Below are positions 41,705 to 50,462 of a DNA stretch of 64,000 bases, piece after piece; position 1 is the stretch's first letter, and every line of letters starts with the position of its first letter. The notes below the pieces were generated by a model that was not told where the DNA came from, made no database searches, and saw nothing but the letters and a program-made list of their open reading frames with translations. The DNA is from Nocardia macrotermitis (GTDB lineage Bacteria; Actinomycetota; Actinomycetes; Mycobacteriales; Mycobacteriaceae), in the NCBI RefSeq assembly GCF_009604405.1, contig NZ_WEGK01000007.1, positions 124,001 to 188,000 of the forward strand, given 5' to 3'. A program made the position numbers and the translations under genes.

Positions 41705-42715
41705 TCAGGGCTCGGTCGGGTCGGGGTCGTCGGAGTATCCGGTGACGGTGAGCTCGACGAGCAGCAGCACCGGCGATTCGGCGCTGGGCACCAGGGAGGC
41801 GACGGCGTCGACCACGGTCCAGCCACCGTCGGTGCGGCGCAGGCGAATTCCGCCCAGGCGACCGCCCGTCTCGTGGGCGCGGACGGCCCGGTCGACCTCG
41901 GTGAGGATGCGCACGACGTCGTCCGGATGCGGGGTGTCGCGGTCGTCTACCACGCCCTTCCACTGGATGTCCGGTATCGGGTCGGTGACCCAGCGGATCA
42001 GCCGGACCTTCTCCACGTCAGCGAGTACCAGATGGGTGCGGCCCGAGCGTTGACGGCCGAGTGCGGCGAAGGCGGCGGTGTCCACCGAAGCCGGTTCGGG
42101 CGCAAGGAATTCGGTGACGTCGTGCAGCAGGCCGCGCCACCGCGTGCGAGCGGTTCCGGCGCCGTTGCGCAGGGCCAGGTGGAAACGTCGCGACTCCTCG
42201 CCGACACAGGCGGTGACATCGCCCGCCCAGCGCGTGCTCTCGCGCGAATCGCGGGTGTGCAGGATCAACTCCATCGAGCCGTCGAACCGCCGCACGTATC
42301 GGAACGCCTCTGGAACCGTCCAATGCGAACGTTCTTTCGGCATCGCCCAGCCGAAAGGGTTGTCCGCCAGTCGAATCGATCGCCGCTCGGACGAATAGTC
42401 GAACGCGACAACGGAATACGGCTCGGGTAGTTTCTCATCCACCGCGGCGCTGCGTACCTGGACCGCGTAGATCTGCCCGTCGGGGCCGAATACCGGTGTG
42501 GCACGGATGATCTCGTCCTGTTCACCATCGCGCGAACGACGTGCCGCGACCACCTCGACGGGCTCCCCGCCCCGCCACACCGGTTCGATCACGCGCTGCA
42601 CCGCGGGCCGCAGCACCCGCGCCACGGACCGCCACGGCACCGGACGCTCGTCGACCGCGAGTACGCTCCAGTCCTCGTACTCGCCCAGTGTCTCGATCAG
42701 TACCCGGCTGCCCAC
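41705..42715 (-). CDS. Unknown protein, possible PAS/GAF-like regions
   Basis: A 336-residue soluble protein. I do not recognise the family with confidence. Two parts look alike in style: each alternates strands with a phrase such as TPVFGPDGQIYAVQVRSA or RTDGGWTVVDAVASLV, as in PAS or GAF sensor folds. The middle (HWTVPEAFRYVRRFDGSMEL) is also PAS-like. It starts at GTG 42715, with GGAGGAGGGG upstream. It converges on the coiled-coil gene. Confidence 0.6.
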   Translation of the reverse strand: MGSRVLIETLGEYEDWSVLAVDERPVPWRSVARVLRPAVQRVIEPVWRGGEPVEVVAARRSRDGEQDEIIRATPVFGPDGQIYAVQVRSAAVDEKLPEPYSVVAFDYSSERRSIRLADNPFGWAMPKERSHWTVPEAFRYVRRFDGSMELILHTRDSRESTRWAGDVTACVGEESRRFHLALRNGAGTARTRWRGLLHDVTEFLAPEPASVDTAAFAALGRQRSGRTHLVLADVEKVRLIRWVTDPIPDIQWKGVVDDRDTPHPDDVVRILTEVDRAVRAHETGGRLGGIRLRRTDGGWTVVDAVASLVPSAESPVLLLVELTVTGYSDDPDPTEP

Positions 42716-42818
42716 GCCGCCCCTCCTCCTCGGTGCCGACGATCGACTCTGCCATATCGGCGCGCCGGGTTTTCCGGGAGTGCCGGGTAGCGCGGGGTCG
42801 CGGCGTGCGGTGCGGAAT

Positions 42819-43352
42819 TCAGCCGACGTCGCGGCGCAGCCAGGTGACCTCCGCGCCCTCGCTGCCGCTGCGGAACGGTTCGAGATCGTCGTCCCAGGCC
42901 GTGCCGAGCACCCGATCGATCTCGACGGCGATCTCGGCGGGGCTGTGCCGGCCCAGCTCGCGCGCCAGCCGCACGATCTCGCGCAGGCGCATCTCCCCGA
43001 CCATCACATCGCCGTTGGCGCTCATCGCACCGCACCACAGGCCGAGACCGGGGACGAAACTGTAGCGCTCGCCGTCGACGCCCTCGCTGGGATCCTCGGT
43101 GACCTCGAAGCGCAGTACCGGCCACGCCCGCAACGCGTTGGCAATCTTCGATCCGGTGCCCACCGGACCCACCCAGTCGGTGGTCGCGCGCAGTTGTCCC
43201 GACGCCGCGGGTTGCGCGGTCCAGCGCAATTGCGCGGGCGATTTCAGGGTCGAGGACAGCGACCATTCGATGTGCGGGCACAGCGCGGCCGGCGACGCGT
43301 GGATATACACCACTCCGGACGTCGCGTCCGCGAACTGACTCGTTCCGCGCAC
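42819..43352 (-). CDS. DUF3145 family protein
   Basis: A 177-residue protein matching DUF3145, a family confined to actinobacteria. Typical segments are GVVYIHASPAALCPHIEWSL near residue 13, ALRAWPVLRFEVTEDPSEGV near 75 and GLGLWCGAMSANGDVMVGE near 104. GTG 43352 was chosen because GGAGG lies seven bases upstream and relatives begin here; the open frame extends 13 codons further. The function is unknown. Confidence 0.85.
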   Translation of the reverse strand: MRGTSQFADATSGVVYIHASPAALCPHIEWSLSSTLKSPAQLRWTAQPAASGQLRATTDWVGPVGTGSKIANALRAWPVLRFEVTEDPSEGVDGERYSFVPGLGLWCGAMSANGDVMVGEMRLREIVRLARELGRHSPAEIAVEIDRVLGTAWDDDLEPFRSGSEGAEVTWLRRDVG

Positions 43353-43455
43353 CAGTACACCTCCAGCCTCGACCTGGAACGTCTTCCCCAACGATCGGTC
43401 GTGCTGGCGTTGCCCGAGTTTACTGGAGTGCCCGGAGTTACGTGTGTTACTCGGC

Positions 43456-44283
43456 CTACGTGTCGCGATCCGCCGCGAACTCGGTGAGTACCGAGTCGCT
43501 CAGTGGCGGCCACGCCGCGCGGGCCCAGTCGCCGAAATTCTCGTCGCTCAACGCCACGCACGCCACCCCCGATTTGGGATCCACCCACAGGAAGGTGCCG
43601 GATTGCCCGAAATGGCCGTAGGTGCGCGGTGAATTCGCGCGTCCGGTCCAATGGGGAGTCTTGTGGTCGCGGATCTCGAATCCCAGACCCCAATCGTTGG
43701 GGCGCTGCGAACCGTAGCCGGGCAGCACGCCATTGCAGCCCGGGAATTGCACGGTGCAGGCCTCACCCAGAGTTTGCGCGGAAAGCAGACTCGGACTGAG
43801 CAATTCACCGGCAAAGCGCAGCATATCGGCGGCCGTCGAGCTGGCGGCGTGTCCGGCCGAGCCGTTCAGGAGCGAGGATTTCATGCCGAGTGGCTCGAAT
43901 ACCGACTCGTCCAGATAGTCCTCGAAGTCGATCCCGGTCTGATCGGTGACGAACTGCGCCAGCACCTCGAAGCCGGAGCTCGAGTAGATCCGCTTCGTGC
44001 CCGGCTCGGCCATGATCACCGTGGTGTCGAAGGCCAGGCCCGAGGTGTGCGCCAGCAGATGCCGGACCGTGGAGCCCGGCGGGCCCGCCGGTTGGTCCAG
44101 TTCGATCGCGCCCTCCTCGACCGCGACCAGAACCCCGTAGGCGACAAGCGGTTTCGTCACCGAGGCCAGCGCGAACTCGCGATCGAGGTCGCCCTCGGTC
44201 GCCACCACGCCACCCGCCGCGGTGACCACGCCCGCGGCGGCATGTCCGACCGGCCATTCCCGAATCTGCTCCAACGCTCGCAC
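43456..44283 (-). CDS. Serine hydrolase, beta-lactamase/esterase family
   Basis: A 275-residue class C beta-lactamase-like protein. The nucleophile motif SVTK is near residue 41, the second motif appears as YSSSGFE near 100, and the third as HFGQSGTF near 223. It lacks a signal peptide, so a cytoplasmic esterase or peptidase-like role is more likely than antibiotic resistance. It is 103 bp upstream of the DUF3145 gene on the same strand. Confidence 0.85.
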   Translation of the reverse strand: MRALEQIREWPVGHAAAGVVTAAGGVVATEGDLDREFALASVTKPLVAYGVLVAVEEGAIELDQPAGPPGSTVRHLLAHTSGLAFDTTVIMAEPGTKRIYSSSGFEVLAQFVTDQTGIDFEDYLDESVFEPLGMKSSLLNGSAGHAASSTAADMLRFAGELLSPSLLSAQTLGEACTVQFPGCNGVLPGYGSQRPNDWGLGFEIRDHKTPHWTGRANSPRTYGHFGQSGTFLWVDPKSGVACVALSDENFGDWARAAWPPLSDSVLTEFAADRDT

Positions 44284-44524
44284 GCCGATGAGCTTAGAGC
44301 GCCCGGTTCTCGGGCCCTCCGGGGCTCCGGCGTGTCGGGAAGCCTGTGCACCCCGTCAGTTGCGAGCACGGTCGAATTCGGTGCAGGCCGGTAGTCGCCC
44401 GCGCCTGCGCCCTCGCCTACCGGCCCACAGCACCGCCCACGGCATCGGCATCGCCCGCCGCCCACGCCATATCAGCATCGGGGGCGCACAGGGGAGGCGG
44501 TGCGAGCCGGCCGGACCGTGGCGG
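44284..44524. other. Intergenic stretch with nothing recognised
   Basis: About 240 bases between two minus-strand genes. Only GC-rich non-coding sequence is seen; no hairpin or promoter element stands out. Confidence 0.5.
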
Positions 44525-45097
44525 TCAGGCGTGGATGTCGTGGAGGTGGTGGATCAGGTCGTGTACGAAGTAGGTGGCCATCGAGTCGACGGTGAACAGC
44601 GAGCCGTTGCTGCGGCGGGCGGCCAGGGCGCGGTCGGGCGCGGAGACGGATTCAAAAGCGCGGGAGACGATTTCGGCTGCCTCGGCCAGTTCGGCGGCCA
44701 CGACGACGGGGGCCTGCGACAGGTAGTGGTCGGCCTCGGCGGTGCGGTCCTGATCCCAGTTCGCGAAGACGGGCAGGCCCTCGGCGAATCCGGTCGTCGC
44801 CTCGAAGGCGGCGATCGCGGGCGGCGCGGCGGGCTTGCGCAGGGCGATGTCCAGGCGGTATCGGAATATTCGGCAAACGTCGCGCACGTGGGCGGTGTAT
44901 TCGATTGGGGCCCAGGTGGATTCGTCGGGACGAACGGTGATGTCCGGACGCGCCAGGGCACCGACGAAGCGGGCGGCGGCCGCGCGGGTCAGGCCCGGCA
45001 CCTCGTCGTAGGCCGTGGCCGGACCGTCGAATCCGCAGTCAGGGCAAGCCCTGTCCAGCACCCAGGTCCAGTCCTTGTCTTCGGCAACGATCGGCAT
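44525..45097 (-). CDS. DinB/maleylpyruvate-isomerase-like protein
   Basis: A 190-residue helical protein of the DinB-like superfamily. It begins with a CPDCGFD motif near residue 19 and has WAPIEYTAHVRDVCRIFRYR near 63. It ends in HDLIHHLHDI, where three His residues could bind a metal, as in mycothiol-dependent relatives. ATG 45097 was selected since relatives begin just before the CPDCG motif. The substrate is unknown. Confidence 0.75.
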   Translation of the reverse strand: MPIVAEDKDWTWVLDRACPDCGFDGPATAYDEVPGLTRAAAARFVGALARPDITVRPDESTWAPIEYTAHVRDVCRIFRYRLDIALRKPAAPPAIAAFEATTGFAEGLPVFANWDQDRTAEADHYLSQAPVVVAAELAEAAEIVSRAFESVSAPDRALAARRSNGSLFTVDSMATYFVHDLIHHLHDIHA

Positions 45098-45189
45098 GCC
45101 CAGTAATTTATCTTGGCCGCAAATCATCTGCCATAAATAAACCGCCAAACCTCATCGAGATCCGGTCGCACCGCCGGCAGCTCGCCCGC

Positions 45190-46245
45190 TCACTCGATCA
45201 GCTGGTTGGCCTTCGCGAACAGTTCCAGGGTGATGGCGTGCAGGAAGTCGCCGACCTCCTTGGGGGCCTTGCCCGCGAAGGCCCGGGCGTGGGTGCCCTC
45301 GAGGACGATGCCCAGTTTGAAGCAGGCCAGGACCGTATACCAGGTGATGTCGGTGAGGTCGCGGGTGGAGAAGGTCGCGTAGTGGGCGATCATCTCCTCG
45401 GGGGTGGGCAGGCCGCCGAGTTGGCCGAGGGCGCCGAACAGGCCCGCGGCGGCGGTGCTGGGTTCGGGGCGGGTCGCGATCTGCCAGCCCAGGTCCAGCA
45501 GCGGGTCGCCGATGGTGGACATCTCCCAGTCGACCAGGGCCGCCACCTGCGGGCCGTCGTAGCGGAACATGATGTTGGCCAGGTGGCAGTCGCCGTGCAG
45601 GATGCCGGGCTCCCAGATCGATGGGCGGTTGCGCTGGAGCCAGTCGCCGACCCGGTCGACGCCGACGATCTCCGGGCCGGGATAGCCCTCGTTGGCGCTG
45701 TAGGACTCTAGCTCGCTCATCCAGCGCGGCACCTGACGTTCCAGGAAACCGTCCGGCTTGCCGTAGTCCTCGAGGCCGAGTTCCCGGTAGTTCAGCGCGC
45801 CGAGGCGGGCGATCGCCTCGACCGCCGACAGGCCCATCTGCCTGCGGACCTCGGGGTCACCGGTGTGCAGTTCGGGCAGTTCGGTCTGCGGGTTGAAGCC
45901 GATGATCGGCTCCATGAGGTAGAACACCGCGCCCAGGACGGAATCGTCGGTGCAGGCCGCGATCACCTCGGGCGCGCGCACGCCCGTTCCGGTGAGTGCG
46001 CCCAGCAGCCGCGCCTCCCGGCGGATCACGTCATTGCTCTTGGCGCGCAAATGTTTCGGGCCGCGTCGCAACACGTAGTCGCGCCCCGCGCGGCTGAAAC
46101 GCAGCATGATGTTCTGGGTACCGCCGCCGAGCGCGGTCACGCCCTCGAACGGCCCGCCCGGCAGCCCCTGCTCTTCCATCCACTTGCCGACGACCTCGAA
46201 GTCGACGACTTCACGGTCCACATCGGCCGGTTGCACCACAGACAT
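45190..46245 (-). CDS. Phosphotransferase (APH/ACAD10-like kinase fold)
   Basis: A 351-residue aminoglycoside-phosphotransferase-fold protein. The catalytic loop HGDCHLANIMF is near residue 219, followed by the Mg-binding DWEMSTIGDPLLDLGW near 239. The N-lobe has GGGTQNIMLRF and the Lys-containing YVLRRGPKH. Relatives resemble the kinase part of human ACAD10 and are thought to phosphorylate hydroxyacyl-type compounds; drug resistance is unlikely. It is divergent from pabB. Confidence 0.85.
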   Translation of the reverse strand: MSVVQPADVDREVVDFEVVGKWMEEQGLPGGPFEGVTALGGGTQNIMLRFSRAGRDYVLRRGPKHLRAKSNDVIRREARLLGALTGTGVRAPEVIAACTDDSVLGAVFYLMEPIIGFNPQTELPELHTGDPEVRRQMGLSAVEAIARLGALNYRELGLEDYGKPDGFLERQVPRWMSELESYSANEGYPGPEIVGVDRVGDWLQRNRPSIWEPGILHGDCHLANIMFRYDGPQVAALVDWEMSTIGDPLLDLGWQIATRPEPSTAAAGLFGALGQLGGLPTPEEMIAHYATFSTRDLTDITWYTVLACFKLGIVLEGTHARAFAGKAPKEVGDFLHAITLELFAKANQLIE

Positions 46246-46340
46246 GTCCCATATTGTGCACCAGAGACCACGCCGAACTGAAGGCAGACGCCCTCAATAC
46301 GCCATCGGCCCCACCCGACCACGCCGACTACGGTGAACCC

Positions 46341-48236
46341 ATGCGCACGACCCGCCCCGGGGTCCGACCGGGGCCCGCATACGCCACCACCGACGACGCC
46401 ACACCGGCGACCGCCACACACGACTTCGAGCCCAAGGCTGGTTCCGGTCCCGGCGACTCGACAACCACGGACTCCGCAACCACGAGCCGCATCCCGGACA
46501 AGGTAACCGGCCGCAGTGCCGAGACGTCCGGCGAGCCCACGACACACACAAGCCAGGCAACCACCGACACCGCCGCCTTCTCGGCCGACACATCTGACCA
46601 CCTCGCGCCGCATCAGAATTCGGTGCCCGCGGCTCCTACCATCAGCGGTCACATCCCGGACAACGCGGCCGATCGCAGCGCTGGGGTGCACGACGAGCCC
46701 ACGACACGCGCACACCGGGCCGCTCTGCGAACCGCGAAAGTTTCGACCGATGCGACGGGTCCCCATGCTGGGGTGTCCGAGGGATGTCGGGAGGCGGGGG
46801 TCGCGCTGACGGTTTTGTGGGAGCGGGTTGAGCGGGCGGTGGATGCGGAGGCGGTGTTTCTGGCTTTGTATCGGGAGTCGGTGACGGCGTTCTGGTTGGA
46901 CAGTACGCATGCCGAACCGGGGTTGGATCGGTTTTCGTATCTGGGGGATGCGGGTGGGCCGTTGGCCGAGACGGTGCGATATCGGGTGGGGGCGGGGTTG
47001 GTGGAGGTTGCGGGGCGGGGTGGGTGCGAGGTTGTGGGCGGGGATGTATTCGATTATCTGGCAATGCGATTGGGGCGGGTGGAGGTCGAATTGCCGGATG
47101 TGCCTTTCGATTTCGTGGGTGGGTATGTGGGGTATCTCGGGTACGAGATGAAGGCCGAGTGTGGTGCGGCGGAACGGTATCGGGCGGAGATGCCCGATGC
47201 GCAGTGGGTGTTCGCGGATCGGGTGGTCGTGGTGGATCATGTCGCGGAGCACACCTATCTGGTCGCACTGGCCGACTCGGATACCGTTGCGGCAGCGGAG
47301 GATTGGTTGTCCTCGACGCGGGCGGTGCTGGCGGGGCTGCCTGATCGGTGCACGCCGGATCGGCTCGAGCTCGCGGTCGACGAGGGGGCCGTGGAGTCGC
47401 GGCTGACCCGGGGCAGGCAGCGGTATCTGGCCGATATCGCCGAGATCCAGGCGCAGTTGCGGGCGGGTGAGACGTACGAGGTGAATCTGACCGACAGTGC
47501 GTATGTCGACCAGGATTGTGACGGTCTCGCGGTGTATCGCGCACTGCGGCGGTCGAATCCGGCGCCGTACGCGGCGTTTCTGCGGTTCGGGGAGCTCGAG
47601 GTCGCGTGTTCCTCGCCGGAGCGATTCCTCACGGTGGATCGGTCGGGCATGGTCGAGACCAAGCCGATCAAGGGGACCGCACCGCGCGGGGCGACGCCCG
47701 AGGAAGACGAAATCCTGCGGCGCGCACTGGAATCCGATCCCAAGACCCGCGCGGAGAATCTGATGATCGTCGATCTGCTGCGCAACGATCTGGGGCGGGT
47801 CTGCGAACTCGGCAGTGTGCGCGTCACGGCGCTCATGCACACCGAGACCTACACCACGATGCATCAGCTGGTGACCACCATCCGCGGCCGTCTGCGCCCC
47901 GACGTGGACGCGGTGACCTGCCTGCGCGCCTGCTTCCCGGGCGGCTCGATGACCGGTGCGCCCAAGCTGCGCACCATGGAGATCATCGACGAGCTGGAGA
48001 CCGAAGCGCGCGGAATCTATTCGGGCACAATCGGATTCCTCGGCCTGGGCGGCACCGCCGATCTGAACGTCGTCATCCGCACCGCGGTCCGGTACGGCGG
48101 CCGCTGGAGAGTCGGCGCGGGCGGGGCGATCGTGCTGGATTCCGACGCCGAGCAGGAGTACCACGAGATGGTGCTCAAGGCGACCACGGCGCTGCGCGCG
48201 GTCACCGCGGTCGCCGGGGCGCACTCCCGCAGCTGA
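46341..48236 (+). CDS. pabB: Aminodeoxychorismate synthase component I
   Basis: A 631-residue chorismate-using enzyme for p-aminobenzoate and thus folate. The diagnostic Lys motif KPIKGT (near residue 440) marks PabB and not TrpE (which has Ala). Also seen are AGETYEVNLTD, SSPERFL, NLMIVDLLRNDLGRVC near 475, FPGGSMTGAPK near 535 and GAGGAIVLDSD. The first 150 residues are an unusual Thr/Asp/Pro-rich, low-complexity segment containing an internal duplication. The start is uncertain: ATG 46341, GTG 46254, or a GTG near 46782 just before the conserved part. No glutamine amidotransferase domain is fused, so a separate PabA is needed. Confidence 0.9.
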   Translation: MRTTRPGVRPGPAYATTDDATPATATHDFEPKAGSGPGDSTTTDSATTSRIPDKVTGRSAETSGEPTTHTSQATTDTAAFSADTSDHLAPHQNSVPAAPTISGHIPDNAADRSAGVHDEPTTRAHRAALRTAKVSTDATGPHAGVSEGCREAGVALTVLWERVERAVDAEAVFLALYRESVTAFWLDSTHAEPGLDRFSYLGDAGGPLAETVRYRVGAGLVEVAGRGGCEVVGGDVFDYLAMRLGRVEVELPDVPFDFVGGYVGYLGYEMKAECGAAERYRAEMPDAQWVFADRVVVVDHVAEHTYLVALADSDTVAAAEDWLSSTRAVLAGLPDRCTPDRLELAVDEGAVESRLTRGRQRYLADIAEIQAQLRAGETYEVNLTDSAYVDQDCDGLAVYRALRRSNPAPYAAFLRFGELEVACSSPERFLTVDRSGMVETKPIKGTAPRGATPEEDEILRRALESDPKTRAENLMIVDLLRNDLGRVCELGSVRVTALMHTETYTTMHQLVTTIRGRLRPDVDAVTCLRACFPGGSMTGAPKLRTMEIIDELETEARGIYSGTIGFLGLGGTADLNVVIRTAVRYGGRWRVGAGGAIVLDSDAEQEYHEMVLKATTALRAVTAVAGAHSRS

Positions 48237-48244
48237 GCGCGCCG

Positions 48245-48724
48245 CTACTTCCCTCGCCCGCGACCACGTTTTCGTGGATCCACCGGCTCGGACGGCGCGT
48301 TCTCACGTCCGGTGATGCGGCCGAGCATCGATACACCCGGCAGCCGGGACAGCCGGTTGTACACCTCCTCGCCCATCGACACCATGGCCTCGAGCCGGGG
48401 CAGCAGCCGGTCGTACGCGGCGAATGCCGGATCGGCCAGGGCCAGGGTGCGGTCGAGGCGGTCGATGGTGCGGTTGAGGCGGTCGATCGCCATCGAGAGG
48501 TTGTCGATCAGGTCGGGCAACTGGGCGGCGAGTTGCACCGAGGCCGGTGGCAGCCGGATCGCGGTGTCGAACGCCGTCCCTGCGGTGACCTGCGCGGCGT
48601 CCAGGGCCTGCCCGGCCGCCCGCTGCGCCGCCTCCGCCGCGGCCTGGGCGGCGGCGATCAGCTCGCTCGCGCCGGGGACGCGCGGCGTTCCGGGCTTGCG
48701 GCCGGGCTCCTTCTGATCGCTCAT
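48245..48724 (-). CDS. Small helical protein, unknown
   Basis: A 159-residue protein with a basic start (MSDQKEPGRKPG), Ala-rich amphipathic helices (ELIAAAQAAAEAAQRAAGQA), a Leu/Asp heptad-like stretch (LIDNLSMAIDRLNRTIDRLD) and a basic tail (RKRGRGRGK). It resembles the polyhydroxyalkanoate granule-associated and similar actinobacterial helical proteins in composition only. ATG 48724 is chosen; ATG 48742 in frame is possible. It converges on pabB and is divergent from the TerD-HNH gene. Confidence 0.6.
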   Translation of the reverse strand: MSDQKEPGRKPGTPRVPGASELIAAAQAAAEAAQRAAGQALDAAQVTAGTAFDTAIRLPPASVQLAAQLPDLIDNLSMAIDRLNRTIDRLDRTLALADPAFAAYDRLLPRLEAMVSMGEEVYNRLSRLPGVSMLGRITGRENAPSEPVDPRKRGRGRGK

Positions 48725-48813
48725 CCCTCCATCGTGCCGCATCGGGTGTGTCGCACCCGCGCGCGACAGACCCTACGGTCGGTGTCGGTGCCACCTGGCA
48801 TAGTTCCGGAACG

Positions 48814-50442
48814 ATGACCTTCACCGAGAACGGCGCCACGCCGATACCGACTTCGCTGCTGAGCGTGGAACTTTCGTGGCGCTGCGCCCACGCGCTGGAC
48901 GCGCACGCACTGCTGCTCGGCGACGACGACCTGGTCCGCTCCCCGCGCGACGCGGTATTCCACAACGCACCCCGGCATCCGTCGCAGGCGGTGACGCTGG
49001 ACCAGCAGCCCCAGCCGCGCACGGCCCGGCTCTCGGTCTCGCTCCCCCGCACCGAATCCACGGTCACCCGCATCGTCCTGGGCGTCTGTTCGGACAGTCC
49101 ACTGCACGATCTGCTGGATCTGACGATCGCGGTGCGCGACGCGGCCGGACTGGTCGCCCGCCGCGACGTTCCCGCACCGCGATCCAGCACGACCCGAGCG
49201 ATATCGGTCGCCGAATTCGGCCGCGACGGTGACGGCTGGTTCTTCCGCCCGCTCGATGACGCACGGGACGAATTGTCGGACCTGTTCGAGGATTTCGGCA
49301 TCGATACCGCCGCCGAGCCGGAGCGTGGCCGAATCTCGCTGTCCAGAAACAGATTCGAGAACGCAAGCAGCGAAATCCCCACGGCCACACCGCCGGAGGA
49401 CCCGCGCCCGGACTGGCATCCGCAAGGCGCGACGCTCCGTTGGTGGGACGGCACGCACTGGACCGACACCACCGCGCCACTCCCCTCGACCGACGCCCGC
49501 GTCTGCCCGCACTGCGGCCGCCGACGCGGCTGGCGTGTCCTGGGCGCACCCGCCCCGTGCCGATCCTGCGCCGCCGATATCGACGAATATCTCGACACCT
49601 GGCGGGCGCGGGCCTGGCGCGTGCTGACCGGCGACGGACTCGGCAGCACCGAGTGGGCGGACCTGTGGACCGCGCTGCGCTACCGGCACATCCCCGAGGA
49701 CACCGGCCGCGCGGCGCTGCGCGGCCCCGGCCTGGCCTACATCGAACGTCTGGCCGCGTTCGCCGACGAGGAGATCAGCGCCGAAGAGGTCGAGGAGTTC
49801 GACACCGCCATCCGGGAACTGGCCCTGTCCGGGCCGCAGGTGGAGGAACTGCGCCGCCGCATGCACCGCGGCAGAACCCGCACCCGGCTGCGCACCGGGG
49901 ATCTGCCCGTGGTGCGCACGCACGGGCTGCATCTGGATCCCGAGGAACGCGTCCACCTGGACATCGAGGCGACCCGCATCCGCCACCTCGCCCGCGGCGA
50001 CCGCGCCACCGACGGCCGTCTGATCTGTACGAACAAGAAGCTCCGCTTCGTCGGCCCCGAGGCGGGCGTCGAAATGCCTTGGAACCGAATAGTTTCCGTC
50101 TCCATCACCGACGGCCTGGTCGCCCTGGCGGCCACCTCGGCGCGCGGCGGAGCCGAATTCGACGTCGCGGACCCGGATCTGGTGGCCGCGGTACTGGAAG
50201 GCGCTCTGCGCGTGGCCAAACGGCTCAGCCTGGTGCCCGGCCGTCGCGACACCCGCGCGATCCCGCCGGAGATCAAGGCCCAGGTGTGGCATCGCGACGG
50301 CGGTGCGTGCATCGAATGCGGGGCCACGCATTATCTGGAGTTCGACCACGTCATCCCGCTCAGCCGCGGCGGCGCGACCAGCGCGGGAAATCTCCAGGTC
50401 CTGTGCCGATCCTGCAATCGGGACAAGGGTGCGCGCCTGTAG
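48814..50442 (+). CDS. TerD-domain / zinc-ribbon / PH-like / HNH nuclease fusion
   Basis: A 542-residue multidomain protein. Residues about 1-160 match the TerD fold (VELSW, ALDAHALLLGDDDLVRSP, DAVFHN, RIVLGVCSD). A DUF2510-like WWDGTHWTD motif follows near 205-215, then a four-Cys zinc ribbon (CPHCG near 229, CRSC near 250) and a helical middle. A PH/GRAM-like domain spans about 377-468 (TDGRLICTNKKLRFVG, MPWNRIVSVSI). The C-terminus is a complete HNH nuclease (CIECG, EFDHVIPLSRGG, LCRSCNRDKG, about 498-540). TerD domains bind calcium in stress and phage-response systems, and HNH cuts nucleic acid. The combination suggests a stress-triggered nuclease (inference). ATG 48814 is the likely start. 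Confidence 0.8.
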   Translation: MTFTENGATPIPTSLLSVELSWRCAHALDAHALLLGDDDLVRSPRDAVFHNAPRHPSQAVTLDQQPQPRTARLSVSLPRTESTVTRIVLGVCSDSPLHDLLDLTIAVRDAAGLVARRDVPAPRSSTTRAISVAEFGRDGDGWFFRPLDDARDELSDLFEDFGIDTAAEPERGRISLSRNRFENASSEIPTATPPEDPRPDWHPQGATLRWWDGTHWTDTTAPLPSTDARVCPHCGRRRGWRVLGAPAPCRSCAADIDEYLDTWRARAWRVLTGDGLGSTEWADLWTALRYRHIPEDTGRAALRGPGLAYIERLAAFADEEISAEEVEEFDTAIRELALSGPQVEELRRRMHRGRTRTRLRTGDLPVVRTHGLHLDPEERVHLDIEATRIRHLARGDRATDGRLICTNKKLRFVGPEAGVEMPWNRIVSVSITDGLVALAATSARGGAEFDVADPDLVAAVLEGALRVAKRLSLVPGRRDTRAIPPEIKAQVWHRDGGACIECGATHYLEFDHVIPLSRGGATSAGNLQVLCRSCNRDKGARL

Positions 50443-50462
50443 AACTCAGCGCCCCCTGGAAC

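Noticed and set aside
43456..44283. Possible antibiotic-resistance beta-lactamase.
   Set aside because: It belongs to the broad serine hydrolase family, has no signal peptide and does not show a canonical KTG motif.
46137..48224. A 695-codon minus-strand frame opposite pabB.
   Set aside because: It only continues from the phosphotransferase start region into Arg/His-rich antisense sequence; PabB motifs lie on the plus strand.
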